A stretch of DNA of 64,000 nucleotides from Chamaecrista fasciculata (lineage: Eukaryota; Streptophyta; Magnoliopsida; Fabales; Fabaceae), in NCBI GenBank assembly GCA_003254925.1, contig QANZ01030760.1, positions 1 through 64,000 of the forward strand, written 5' to 3'. Shown piece after piece: positions 30,969-41,781 of this stretch (position 1 is the first letter of the stretch; each line of letters begins with the position of its first letter). The notes below the pieces were generated by a model. The model saw nothing but the letters and a program-made list of their open reading frames with translations, was not told the DNA's origin and made no database searches. Position numbers and translations under genes: made by a program.

Positions 30969-32477
30969 TTTCCTGGGTCGTCAGCGCCTGAGCCGTCAGC
31001 GCCGACACGGGTCGAATCTCCTTCGGCCAGGGTTGGCGGTGACGCCACGGACTCCTCTTCCTCGACGTCGACAGAAATTCGTGAGATGCTGTCCCCGGAT
31101 GAGGCGTCGGCGGGTGAGGAACGCTCAGTGCCTCAAGCTACAGCCCCTGTGTGGGCGTCTATAGGTGATGGTAATCCCCAGCAAACCATTTGCGGAGAGG
31201 AGGTTAATTTCTTGGCTTACCCCGACTGGTTTCTTGCCTCCAATAAGGGTCTTGCTAAAGTTCCTTGGGTCAAAGGTGCTGTCGAAACCATGCCTTGTGG
31301 TCCTGATAGGGCCGAAGTGATGAGGAACGCGCGTCCCGTCGTCGACTGGCGTCGCCAGAATCTTGACGAGAAGGTGCAACTTCCATGTTTGGAGAAAACT
31401 AATGACGCTATCAAAGAGTTCTGGTGTTGGATCCATGATGATGAGCTCCTTCGAGAGCTTAACAAGGAGCTAATAGCTGATTCGCCTCGTCGGCGGTCTT
31501 TTGGATGCCGTATTGCGACAATTAGTCATTTGCCAGATGGTCCTAATATGCTATACACTGATGGTAGGGGATTCCTGATTTGCGAACATGTTCTTCGGAG
31601 TTGCGATATTGAGATGCCTTTCCACCCGGCAATTTTGGATCTGTTGGCGATCATGAACATCGCCCCCATTCAATTGAGTGCCAATGGTTGGCGTATTCTT
31701 CTTGGCTTTGTTGCCAAATGCAAGAGGGATGGTGTGCACGCGACGGCGCGATTGTTTCTCTTCTTCTTTTATCCACGATGGGTGGATAACTTGTTCGTTT
31801 CCTACTATCGGCGCCCTGGGCGTCCCCTGATTCTTGAACATGCTGTCAGCAATCCGAAGGCCTGGCAGTATAAATTCTTCTATATCGAGGGGTCTAGGTC
31901 CAGGCGTCCTTTTTGGGTTCGCTCTTCTGATGAGCGCGCCATGTTTCCATTGTCTTGGAGGAGACCAAGACTCGGTCCATTTGAGTGTAATTGGAGGGAC
32001 CTGACGGTGGATGAGCGCTTGGGGGCGATGCGGTTGATCACCACAGACCCTCTTGACCCTAAGCATTGTATGTTACGATTACTTTGTTATCAGTCCTTTT
32101 TTACATTCGTGTTTCTCTAACACTTGCTTTGTTTTGTTTCAGTGCTCGATGGAAATGCAGCTGATGTGATAGGGAGTCGGCGTGGTAAAGCCGACAAAGG
32201 TAAAGGGAAGGCGGTGGTTGTTCCCAAGGCTGCTCCCAAGAAGACTCCCTTCGCTGTCGCTATCGCTGTTGTTGCCTCGAGGAAGCCCGGGGGCGTTGTT
32301 ATTCGGGAGCCTGTGGCGGCTCCGCGTCCTCCGTCTCCATCCCCCCAAGGGAAAGAGAGAAGCACTGCTACTTCGAAGGATGGGGAACCTCCGATGAAAC
32401 GTCAACGTCCCACTGTGGAAATTCCTCAGATTCCGGCGGCTCCGGAGGAGGTTGGCTTCAATGCTCTGGAGTTTCTT
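30969..32477 (+). pseudogene. Antisense ORF of Tat element, piece C (N-terminal two thirds)
   Basis: The frame is open from before the first remaining Met (31086, MLSPDEASAGEERS) and does not carry the two lesions of piece A. Exon 1 ends at 32067 and exon 2 starts at 32143, with the same 75-base intron. It holds the full gypsy-type transposon domain (PHRILDLL-like FHPAILDLLAIMNIAPIQLS, NGWRILLGFVAKC, KAWQYKFFYIEG). Exon 2 is cut at 32477 after VGFNALEFL, and a copia-like segment follows. Codon-level agreement with piece A, where most differences are at third positions, indicates that the ORF evolved as a protein. The normal start codon is missing because of a small deletion, and the coiled coil and tail are absent. 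Confidence 0.85.
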
Positions 32478-32823
32478 TTGGGAAATCACAGAGGGAGCGC
32501 AGCGGAAGGAAATTTAAAATTTTGGACTAAAACGTAATTAAAACTAAGAGCCAACTCTGTGATTCCTTCCAGGATCCACTAACTATGTTTATACCAGTTT
32601 TAGGGAAGATGTTTACCTAGTTTTGATCGGTGACTTGTCGTATTCGCGAATTTGAGAAGTCCACAGAGTGTCCTTCCTCTACCAGTAATCCACACGAGCA
32701 GTTTGGCAGATGCCTAGGTGCTAGCCTCCTTCACTTCTTCCCAAGTGAAAACGGGAACTATATCTATGGTTCTTGAATAATCAAGATGTGTTCTTGATTA
32801 TCAAGACTAATTGGGATTGGCGA
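32478..32823. mobile_element. Copia-like LTR/leader scrap
   Basis: The segment starts sharply where the aORF is cut and contains 'gcgcagcggaagg', a word also present in the LTR insertion at 59672, plus 'cacacgagcag' and 'cctccttcacttcttcccaa'. These are words I associate with plant copia LTR/leader regions. No complete terminus was found, and it ends at the N at 32824. Confidence 0.4.
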
Positions 32824-32826
32824 NCA

Positions 32827-33165
32827 AACATTCCAGTTTAGTCCCAAATCCTCAAAATAAAATTATAAAATGTCCCAAACCTCTTCCAAACATTCCAGTT
32901 TAGTCCCAAATTCTCAAAATAAAATTGTAAAATGTCCCAAAACTATTCCAAACATTCCATTTTAGTCCCAAATCCTCAAAATAAAATTGTAAAATGTCCC
33001 AAAACTCTTCTAAACATTCTAGTTTAGTCCCAAATCCCCAAAATAAAATTGTAAAATGTCCCAAAACTCTTCCATACATTCCAGTTTAGTCCCAAATCCC
33101 CAAAATAAAATTGTAAAATGTCCCAAAACTCTTCCAAACATTCCAGTTTAGTCCTTAAAAGTATT
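32827..33165 (+). repeat. 62-bp tandem array, about 6 copies
   Basis: The word ttccagtttagtcccaaat recurs at 32831, 32893, 32955, 33017, 33079 and 33141, exactly 62 bases apart each time. Each unit also has 'aaaataaaattgtaaaatgt' and 'cccaaaactcttcca'. Copies differ at only a few positions. The array runs straight into telomere-like repeats. Confidence 0.93.
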
Positions 33166-33850
33166 AAAAACCCTAAACCCTAAACCCCAAACCCTAAACC
33201 CTAAACCCTAAATCCTAAAATCCTAAACTCCAAACCCTAAAACCTAAACCCTAAACCCTAAAACCCTAAAATCCTAAAATTGTAAAGTGTCCCAAAATTC
33301 TTCTAAACATTTCAATTTAGTCCTTCAACTCTAAAACCTCAAACCCTAGAACCCCAAATCCCAAACCCAAAACTCTAAAACCCCAAACCCTAAACCCTAA
33401 AATCCCAAACCCCAAACCCCAAACCCTACAATCCCAAACCCCAAATCCTAAAACCTTAAACCCTAAATTGTAAAACTCCAAACCCTAAAATTCAAAACCC
33501 CAAACCCCAAAACCCCAAACCCTAAAATCCCAAACCCTAAACCCTAAAATCATAAACCCTAAAATCCTAAAATTGTAAAGTGTCCCAAAATTCTTCCAAA
33601 CATTTCAATTTAGTCCTTAAACTCTAAAACTCCAAATCTTAGAACTCCAAACCCCAAACCCTAAAACCCCAAACCCCAAACCCTAAACTCTAAAACCCCA
33701 ACCCCCAAAATCCCAAACCCAAAACCCTAAAACCCAAAACCCCAAACCTAGATCCTAAAATCCCATACCCCAAACTCTAAAGCCCTAAACCCTAAACCCC
33801 CAAACTCTAAAACCTCAAACCCCAAACACAAACCCTAAACTCTAAAACCC
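33166..33850 (+). repeat. Degenerate telomere-like repeat, CCCTAAA orientation
   Basis: The block is made of aaaccctaaaccc-type words, with many 'aaacccc', 'aaatccc' and 'ctctaaaa' variants, around a repeated insert (ttgtaaagtgtcccaaaatt, then ttccaaacatttcaatttag) at about 33280 and 33570. Plant telomere repeat is TTTAGGG, so this is an interstitial, highly degenerate relative. Confidence 0.85.
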
Positions 33851-33999
33851 AAATCATCAGAATTGTGACTGTACATTAAAGTTCAACAATTGTGACGTGC
33901 AACAGTATTATTCAAATCAGTCCCCGAATTTATCAAAATAGTTCAATATGTTAGACAAATTGGTCCTCTAATTAAATGAATAGATAATAAACCAAAGAA

Positions 34000-34658
34000 T
34001 TTAGGGTATGGGATTTTAGGGTTTTGGGTTTTAGAGTTTGGGGTTTGGGGTTTTAGGTTTTAGGGTTTGGGATTCAAGGTTCAGGGTTTGGGATTTTAGG
34101 GTTTGGGGTTTAGGTTTGAGTTTGAGGTTTGAGGTTTAGGGTTTTAGAGTTTAGGGTATGGGATTTCAGGGTTTTGGGGTTTGGGGTTGTAGAGTTTAGG
34201 GTTTAAGGTTTTAGGATTTGGGGTTTGGAATTTTAGGGTTTGGGGTTTTACAATTTAGGGTTTAAGGTTTTAGGATTTGGGGTTTGGGATTTTAGGATCT
34301 AGGTTTGGGGTTTTGGGTTTTAGGGTTTTGGGTTTGGGATTTTGCGGGTTGGGGTTTTAGAGTATAGGGTTTGGGGTTTGGGGTTTTAGGGTTTGGGGTT
34401 TGGAGTTCTAAGATTTGGGGTTTTAGAGTTTAAGGACTAAATTGAAATGTTTGGAAGAATTTTGGGACACTTTACAATTTTATGATTTTAGGGTTTATGA
34501 TTTTAGGGTTTAGGGTTTAGGAATTTATGGTTTGGGGTTTTGGGGTTTGGGGTTTGGGTTTTGGAATTTTAGGGTTTGGGGTTTTACAATTTAGGGTTTA
34601 AGGTTTTAGGATTTGGGGTTTGGGATTTTAGGGTTTGGGGTTTGGGATTTTAGGGTTT
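34000..34658 (-). repeat. Degenerate telomere-like repeat, inverted (TTTAGGG orientation)
   Basis: This is the mirror of the previous block: gggtttagggttttgggg-type words, with the non-telomeric insert in inverse orientation (ctaaattgaaatgtttgg at 34437-34454 against 33596-33613). The two blocks thus form a large imperfect inverted repeat centred near 34025, with an unmatched AT-rich spacer (33850-34000). The right end is lost in the gap. Confidence 0.85.
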
Positions 34659-34859
34659 NNNNNNNNNNNNNNNNNNNNNNNNNNNNNNNNNNNNNNNNNN
34701 NNNNNNNNNNNNNNNNNNNNNNNNNNNNNNNNNNNNNNNNNNNNNNNNNNNNNNNNNNNNNNNNNNNNNNNNNNNNNNNNNNNNNNNNNNNNNNNNNNNN
34801 NNNNNNNNNNNNNNNNNNNNNNNNNNNNNNNNNNNNNNNNNNNNNNNNNNNNNNNNNNN
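34659..34859. other. Assembly gap (Ns)
   Basis: 201 undetermined bases inside repeat. The left edge is a telomere-like array and the right edge is the arm of a TIR element. Confidence 0.99.
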
Positions 34860-35150
34860 ATTATTAATGCTGATGTGGCACGCACAGTTGGCTTTTTTTT
34901 TTTTAAGTTTTCCAACTGCTGACGTGGCACTTAACGTGCCACGTCAGCAGTTAACGGCTTCAGGGACCAATTTTACTAACGTTAGTAAAATTCGGGGACC
35001 TATTTGTCAATTTCCATAAATCAGGGACCAATCTGTCAGCGACCCAATAATTCGGGGACCAGTTTGGGAGTTTACTCCTTTTTAAACCACAGGAACCCTT
35101 TCTGTAAATTGGTCAAATCATAGGGACCTTCTGTGTAATTTACCCTAAAA
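34860..35150. mobile_element. One arm of a 'ggtccc' TIR element, with a perfect hairpin
   Basis: The inverse strand starts 'agggtaaattacacagaagg' and continues with 'ggtccccgaattattgggtc' and 'ggtccctgatttatgg', the style of the TIR elements elsewhere in the window. The opposite arm is not present and probably lies in the gap. Inside, gctgacgtggcac and its inverse flank a short loop (about 34918-34948). Confidence 0.6.
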
Positions 35151-35590
35151 TTAAATATTGGTAAGGAACGGGTAGGATATCACCATACCTGGACTCGTTG
35201 AGGTTGGATCCCGATCCATACTTAGACTCACATGGTAAAATTTGTGAGTCCCCATTAAATATGAGTATGTTAATAATCCCTAGTGTGAGTGATTAATTAA
35301 GGATTGTCTTATAATTTTTTTAAAAGTATAAAATCTAAGAAATAACAAATCTAATTAGAAGGACTAAAATATAAGTGCAACCATATAAAAAAACGACGGA
35401 GTTACTACTAATTAGAAGGATGCATTAGTGCATTACTATATATCATGAAAAAATATAGATGAATTGTATTTCAACCTTGTTTTTCGGAAATTAGGAGTAA
35501 AGGACTGTCACCGCTAGCTAACTACCTCTCATTAATTACAACCTTAAATCTTGATATAAAATTTTGTTATTAATTTTTCACTAATTAAAT
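35151..35590. other. AT-rich intergenic DNA
   Basis: No gene or repeat boundary was recognised. Confidence 0.5.
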
Positions 35591-35748
35591 AATATATAAT
35601 TCTATTATATACAAAATAGACATTGTAACACAATAATTATAACAATTTNTCTGTAACACGACCACCCGTGCATCGCACGGGTAAAAACCTAGTAATATAT
35701 AATTCTACTATATACAAAATAGACATTGTAACACAATAATTTTTCAAT
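35591..35748 (+). repeat. 103-bp direct duplication flanking a single N
   Basis: The block aatatataattctattata...acacaataat at 35591 is repeated at 35694 with few changes. Between them lie the N (35649) and a Helitron-like end. It may be real, or an overlap between two contig ends that was not merged. Confidence 0.7.
35650..35692 (+). mobile_element. Helitron 3' terminus
   Basis: An 8-bp perfect hairpin, acccgtgc-atc-gcacgggt (35664-35682), is followed six bases later by CTAG (35689-35692), and the next base is T. A hairpin 5-12 bases before a CTRR end, inserted ahead of T, is the Helitron hallmark. The 5' end (TC...) would lie across the N at 35649, so the element size is unknown. Confidence 0.75.
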
Positions 35749-37242
35749 AACAATTTCAATATATCATTCGATAAATTAAAGTATACATGAGAAGAATGCA
35801 ATATGTTCAGGCCAAAAAAAAGAGGAATGTAATATGTGATTAAAAAAACCTATAAAACATCATTAATGGAATTAAAATAATATTGTTAGACATTTTTTTA
35901 TCAAGTCCAGGATGATATATACTTTATGTGAAAAATAAATGATAACATTCTGAATTTTATTAGTTATTATTTGTTGTTGACTTTGCATTATCATGATTAT
36001 GATCTCTTTGACACAATCAAATGCCTATTGCAACTTCAATCTTCGAGCCATTATATGCATATATGGCATATATTAAATAGCTGCTATTTTCCAAGGCAGT
36101 ATGAGTTTGTAACATTAACCACTATACATGAAATTGTTTTTTTATGATCATAGGTGAAAGATAACTAATTGATTGATTAAGGCAAGTGGAATATTGCAAC
36201 AATGACGTTCAATAATAAAAATTGTTAATGTTTATTTCCATATTATTTATCAATAAGCAAAATAACATGCATAACCATTTATGGGCTAATAAGAATTAAA
36301 AAAAAACATATATGTGTTACGGATTTCATTATCCTCATTATTTCTTCATATCGTCTATATACTTTGTAACGTTGTTGGGTGTATTGCGATTGATGCGTAC
36401 TATGAAGTGCAGCTATCCTCATTAAATTTACAACATATATGTGATAATACTATATGTTATGGTAATTAACTTGTAAAGAGAAAATAAATTCTTATGAAAC
36501 ACCTTGAATTCAGACAACTTTTCTTGTAAATTTAATGCCATAAGAAATTGAAATTAGAATTATAACAAATTATTCTGCATTTAATGATAATATATCATTA
36601 TTGTCTTTTAAAATAATTATTTTTTATGATATTTGAATTTGAAATTATATCATGATTTTTAAAATTGATACCATAATTATGACAGTTTAGTAGACATTAA
36701 TTATAAGTTATAATCATTATTATTTCAAATAATCAATTTTATTATAAAATGAAATCATATTATGACTTTTTGAATTGAAAATTGAAGACTTCCTCATTAA
36801 TAAGATATTATTATTATAATTGTTCAAAATAATTAATCATATAAAAAATAAAAACATATTATTGAATTTTTATTATGCATTCATAAAAAGTATTATTATT
36901 TTATAAAATAATAGAACGACTGTTATGAAAAATTCAATTATATTGTGCCTTTTTTAATCCANTTGTACATTAGCAAATAATATTAACGCATGTTAAGACA
37001 AAAAAAAAGAGCTAAGTCGAAATACACGAAAAAAAAATCTCATTGGAATGACACATGTTGAAAAACAATAATGCTAATAAGTTTTGCCTGAAAAAATCAT
37101 TCTATTGTAGACTATTTTAAAAATATTCCAAGATTAGTAAGAGAAACCAACATCGAAGTATCTGACCTAATTTTATCGTTTTAGAAGACCTCTAGCAATC
37201 ATTTTAAGAAGAAGCTTCTTTGCCATGTCATTTTTATTTCTT
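35749..37242. other. Very AT-rich DNA, no gene seen
   Basis: Long A/T runs and short words such as 'attattataa' occur in both orientations, with an N at 36962. Nothing recognisable. Confidence 0.6.
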
Positions 37243-38773
37243 TCAAAAAGCTCTTAGAATAATTATTTCAAAAGTTATAAAATTAGAGAGACAACCATTC
37301 TCTTCCATCTTTTCAAGCAAGGCCATCACTTCATCAAACAAACCCTCTTTACAAAGTCCACTTATCATGGTATTATATGCATGCACATCTAGATAATGAT
37401 GACTTTCCAAGAGAACATTAAAAATCCTAAGTGCATAATTTACTCTGCTACCTTTGCACAACCCATCGATAAGGCAAGTATATATATACACATCAGGTTG
37501 AATACCACAGCTGACCATTTTCTTGTACAATGGAATAACTTCATCGAGATGATTCCATTTGCACAATATGTCTAAAAAAATGTTACAAGTGACTATATTA
37601 GGGGGCTAACCACTATCACACATCTCACAAACAAAATCTCACACACGTGATAATTTTCTAGACTTGCACAAGACATGAAAGAGGAAATTGTATGCTCCTG
37701 TATTTGGAACCAAATTTCTAACACGCATTTCCTTAAACATATTCACAGTTTTATCCAACATCTTACACTTACAATATCCATCAATCAAGATAGTATAACT
37801 AATAACGCCAGGTGTCAAACCAATTTGGGTCATCTTATTGAATAGCTATCTTGATTCATTAACATTATTTGTTAAGCAATAACCATCCATTAAAGCACTA
37901 TAAGTAAAAATGTCAGGCCGTTCACCAAACTTCATCATCATATCAAACACACATTGAGCTTCATAAATCCTTCCTTCTTTACAATATGCATCAATCATCA
38001 TACTAAAAGTAACGTCATTAGGATTTATGCCACTTTCAAGCATCTCATTGAGAAATTGAGTAGCTTCATGCCAATGACCCATGGTAGACAAACCATAGAG
38101 TTAATAGTGACAATATCAAGGGGGATTCCTTTGCTAAGCATTTCAGAACACAAATCAAGTGCCTCATTTACAAAACCATGCTTAAATAGGCCATCCACGA
38201 CAGTGTTGTACATGACAACATTAGGCTTAACTTGTAGTTCTTTCATCGTTTGCAGCAATTTAACCGCAACTCTTATTTTTTTTTTTTTTTTCTGTTTTAC
38301 ACAGCCCATTGAGTAAGGTGCCATAACTCACATCATTGAACAAGAAGCCTCGGGCAATCAGTTCATCTTGAAAGTGTAGTGCTTCTCCAACCTTGTTATC
38401 ATATTAGGTTGATGACCCATCTTGAAAACCCTCCCCAATATAAAGAAATCAAAATCCATCTGACGTTGATCAAAATGTGAAATAACAGCTGAGAGTAAAC
38501 AAATCAGGCATCACTCCTTTTGATTCTGCTTTTGCAAGAAGTGAAATAGCACTGGCATAATGTTTCATCTTTACAATCATTCGTAAAACCTTGGTAATTT
38601 CGGATATGGAGTAGGCGATTGAAAGAAGTTACGGCATCATGAATGTCATTCGGATTCCGGAAATGTGAATGGGCATAAAATTTGGAGTAATAGAGGGAAT
38701 AAGGAAAAGGAGAAAGAAAAAGAGGAGATTTGGGGAAGGCATACCTTAGGATGGTAGAAAAGAACATCTTCAA
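37243..38773 (-). pseudogene. Rf-like P-class pentatricopeptide repeat (PPR) pseudogene
   Basis: The minus strand encodes a broken chain of 35-residue PPR motifs. The start (38773) reads MKMFFSTILRYAFPKSPLF, an amphipathic mitochondrial-type leader, then DAVTSFNRLLHIR, typical of restorer-of-fertility-like PPRs. Motifs then appear in different frames: NVVMYNTVVDGLFKHG, DVTFSMMIDAYCKEGRI, DIFTYSALMDGYC, GVISYTILIDGYCKCK, DVYIYTCLIDGLCKG, DVHAYNTMISGLCKEG. At least five frame changes or stops separate them (near 38500, 38325, 38090, 37840, 37600). An A-run (T-run on plus) near 38279-38292 is one site. Intact members are RNA-binding proteins acting on mitochondrial transcripts. This copy cannot make a full protein. 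A second scrap of a related gene is at 48485-48790. Confidence 0.9.
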
Positions 38774-38869
38774 CGAACTTCTTCACTCTCGAGGCGTTGG
38801 CGTCTTGGTGAGATAGAATAGAGTTTCCTTACGACACTTTTAAACTCATTAACGAAGAGAATCGGTCAA

Positions 38870-39365
38870 ATATTCATTTTGGTCTTCAAACAATGGCTAA
38901 GTTTCATTTTGGTCCTAAAACTATATTTTGTTCTGTTTTGATCCTTAAATTTTCACATTTGATCCGTTTTAGTTCCCAGAATGTGGTTTCATATAATTTA
39001 TGTTGTTATTTCTAAGCTGGACAGTTGAGATGGATTATTTCTCTCTCTCATATATGTCACAATAAGTGAGTTACAAAAATTAAAAGAATAATTTTCATTC
39101 TTAGTCACAAATCAGAGATAAATTCGTGGTCGATTTTTTTCTCCAATGTGTAACTAAAGATAAAACTTTTTTATTTTTCTCCTTATCAATTCACTTATTA
39201 AAGAACATATGAGAGAGAAATAGTTTATTTCAACTATCCAAATTATAAATAATGGCATAAACTTGACAAAATCACATTTTGGGAACTAAAACAAAATAAA
39301 TATAAAAATTTGAGGATCAAAATAAAATAAAAATTTGTATTAGGACCAAAATGAAATTTTAACCG
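38870..39365. mobile_element. TIR element with about 170-bp arms
   Basis: The left arm (38870-39060: 'cattttggtc', 'gttctgttttgatcctt', 'gttttagttcccagaatgtg') is the inverse of the right arm (39180-39365: 'cacattttgggaactaaaac', 'ggatcaaaat', 'aggaccaaaatgaaatttt'). The centre is short and AT-rich. No clear target duplication was found. It lies between the PPR pseudogene and the Athila palindrome. Confidence 0.7.
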
Positions 39366-40565
39366 AAGAAAAGTACTTAACTCTCATTTATCCTATTAGA
39401 AATTTTGATGATTTTCATGAGGTTCAAGCTCTTGAAGAGCCTAAGATCACAAGTTGAAGTACAAAGGAATGTCTAGTCCAAGACAGTAAAGAGGGAAGCT
39501 TATTGGGAGGCAACCCAAGTCTTTACTCTTGCCCAAGTAGTATGCACAAGCTTTGTTCCTTTTTAATTCAATTTAGTACTTTATTTCCTTAAAAAGAAAG
39601 TTTACCTAAGTTTGTTTATTTTTGAATTTTAGTTTTTCTTTATTTTTAATCAATTTTAGTAATTTATTTGATTTTTTTTGCATTTTGTTTAAATCTCAAG
39701 TCTTTACTCTTGCCCAAAGGTCATGACACTAGCTGCTTTGATCATCTTCTTTAGAGTGATGTATTGTTTGTCGCCTAATTTTTTGAGGACAAATCTGATC
39801 TCCAATGGTGCGATAGAATTTTGAGTAAGTTAAAAAGGTATAAAAGGTCATATCAGTACTTGCAGTTTTTAAAATAGGAAGGTAAATTGATTTTTTTTCC
39901 CTCACATCCATAATATTTAAATGGTGCTGAACTATTATTTTAACTCACAGTTTCCAACTTTGCCCTCCAAAGAGTCGATTAGAGTGAATAAAAAGCCACA
40001 ATGTTTAACTTTTACAAACCCTAAAACTTCACTCTGAAAAAATCACCGTGCCTCCTCAAATTCGCGCACATTCTCTTCTCACAACCACCATCTTCGCCGT
40101 CCACAATCGCCGAGAAAGCCGCCCCTTCGTCGTCAACCACCGTGCGCCACTGTTAGTCACCTCGAAAGCAACAACCACCTTCATTTAGCTTCTCTTCACC
40201 GAACACTGCTTCTACGGAGCAAATGACAGCGTTGTTCGTAAGTTAGGGCTTGATTTAGGTAAGCCCTTCGATTCCCTTACCTCTGCCAACATCGCCGGCC
40301 TCCATTCTTGGTAATTGTTGCTTGTGCGTTGGTGCCAAAAGATGGAAGTCCTGTTCTGTCTGGTTTGTTCATTTAGGGTGGGTTGAAATTTCTCTCCATC
40401 AGATAATACAAACTTAATCTCAATTTCAATTTTATTTATGAAATTTACTTGCTGTTGGTTCTGTTGAGAATAAAGGTGGTGGGAAGGACCAAAAACAGTA
40501 TTAGAAAAAACCTAACCCCGGGCTTTCACTTTTGCACAACTAATCTACAAGCTGCTCCCCAGTCA

Positions 40566-41781
40566 TCAATGGAACAGTAATCAAGAAAAAAGAGAAAGAT
40601 GGGGGAAGGAAAAACAGGTTAATTTGAAGATTTTGGTGAATGAACCTCCAGAAATACATCCCATGGATAAAAGAGAAGAAAGTATGCCACAGAAGGAAAT
40701 TGAAGTACCTCAATCTGAGAGGGAAGAAGTGGAGGTTGGGAAAGCAATTCCCAAGAAAAAGAATCGCGGGAGACTCCCGAAGAGACAGAAGCCAACTGAA
40801 AAGGAGATTAAAAGCAGGGAGGTAAAATTCCACTCTTTTATTAGTGGTAAGTTTATAGATTTTGAGGCTCTTGAAAGTTTGCAACTGAAAGACGAAATCA
40901 TGAGTATAATTTATAGCATAGGATGGAAGACATTTTTTGAAATTAATTTCCCTGTGTTACATTAATTGTGTTTTGATTTCTATGAGAGCCTCAATTACTG
41001 TTTTAATCACAAGGATGGTGTTAATTAAAAGGGAACCATAAATTTCAAATTAAGAGGGAAAACATTTACATTATCTATCACTGATTTTAATTTGAAATTA
41101 GGTTTCATTAGTTCTGCTGAAGCAAAATCTCAGGAATATTTGGAATCCCTCACAGAATTTCCATATGATTTTGATGCAAATAGTTATTATAAGGACCTAA
41201 CTGGGGATTATGAAACTGATTTTGAGGCTTCTGTTTCAAAAGGCAAGTTTATTAGGAACCCAGCCTTGAAAATTATCCATAGACTCATTGCTTCTACCTT
41301 TTCTTATAGAAAAGAAAACACCGGTATCATTTCTAAAACTGAATTATTCTTTTTATGGTGTTTGGAGAAAAAGCGACAGGTAAACTTGGGATCTTGGATA
41401 GCTTCTCAAGCTTTGAATTCTATAAAAGGAGCTAAACATTGCATGTTTGGTCCTATCGTAACTTTATTTGCTGTGAATGCAAAGATAATTTCCTTGAAAA
41501 ATTTGGAAGGATTCACCATGACTAAAATGGAGCCCCTTAATCTCAAATGTTTAGCAAATATGGGCTTACTTCATCGTGAGAATGACGGTTCTTTTCATGT
41601 TGTTCCTGCAGATCCAATTGTGACAAGGGCCGAAAAGACTTTCAAGGAAATTGGCCAAGCCTCAGCATCATCCTCTCAGCCTCCGCCCCCTGGTAGTGAT
41701 GAATTAAAGACTCTATTAGTTTTTCCCTTGGATTCCTTTGTCTGTTTTCAAAAGTTTTTTCCATTTCAATTACCTTTCTAA
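40566..41781 (+). pseudogene. Athila post-pol ORF, left arm copy (broken)
   Basis: This is the inverted copy of 44388-45551. It encodes NEPPEIHPMDKREESMPQKE, SFISGKFIDFEALESLQLKD, EFPYDFDANSYYKDL, WIASQALNSIKGAKHCMFG and MEPLNLKCLANMGLL. Compared with the right arm it lacks a usable start (ATG replaced at about 40569). It has TAA after 'ccctgtgttacat' (40963) and a frame change with TAA near 41026. The frame reopens at 41092 and runs on to 41781. It is clearly older or less constrained than the right copy. Function as for the right copy: unknown. Confidence 0.85.

Noticed and set aside
32827-34658. CRISPR array
   Set aside because: Period and content are tandem and telomere-like with no unique spacers between conserved repeats, and the DNA is plant nuclear.
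34613-34930. Open frames spanning the second run of Ns
   Set aside because: Artefact of the gap and of telomere-like repeats.
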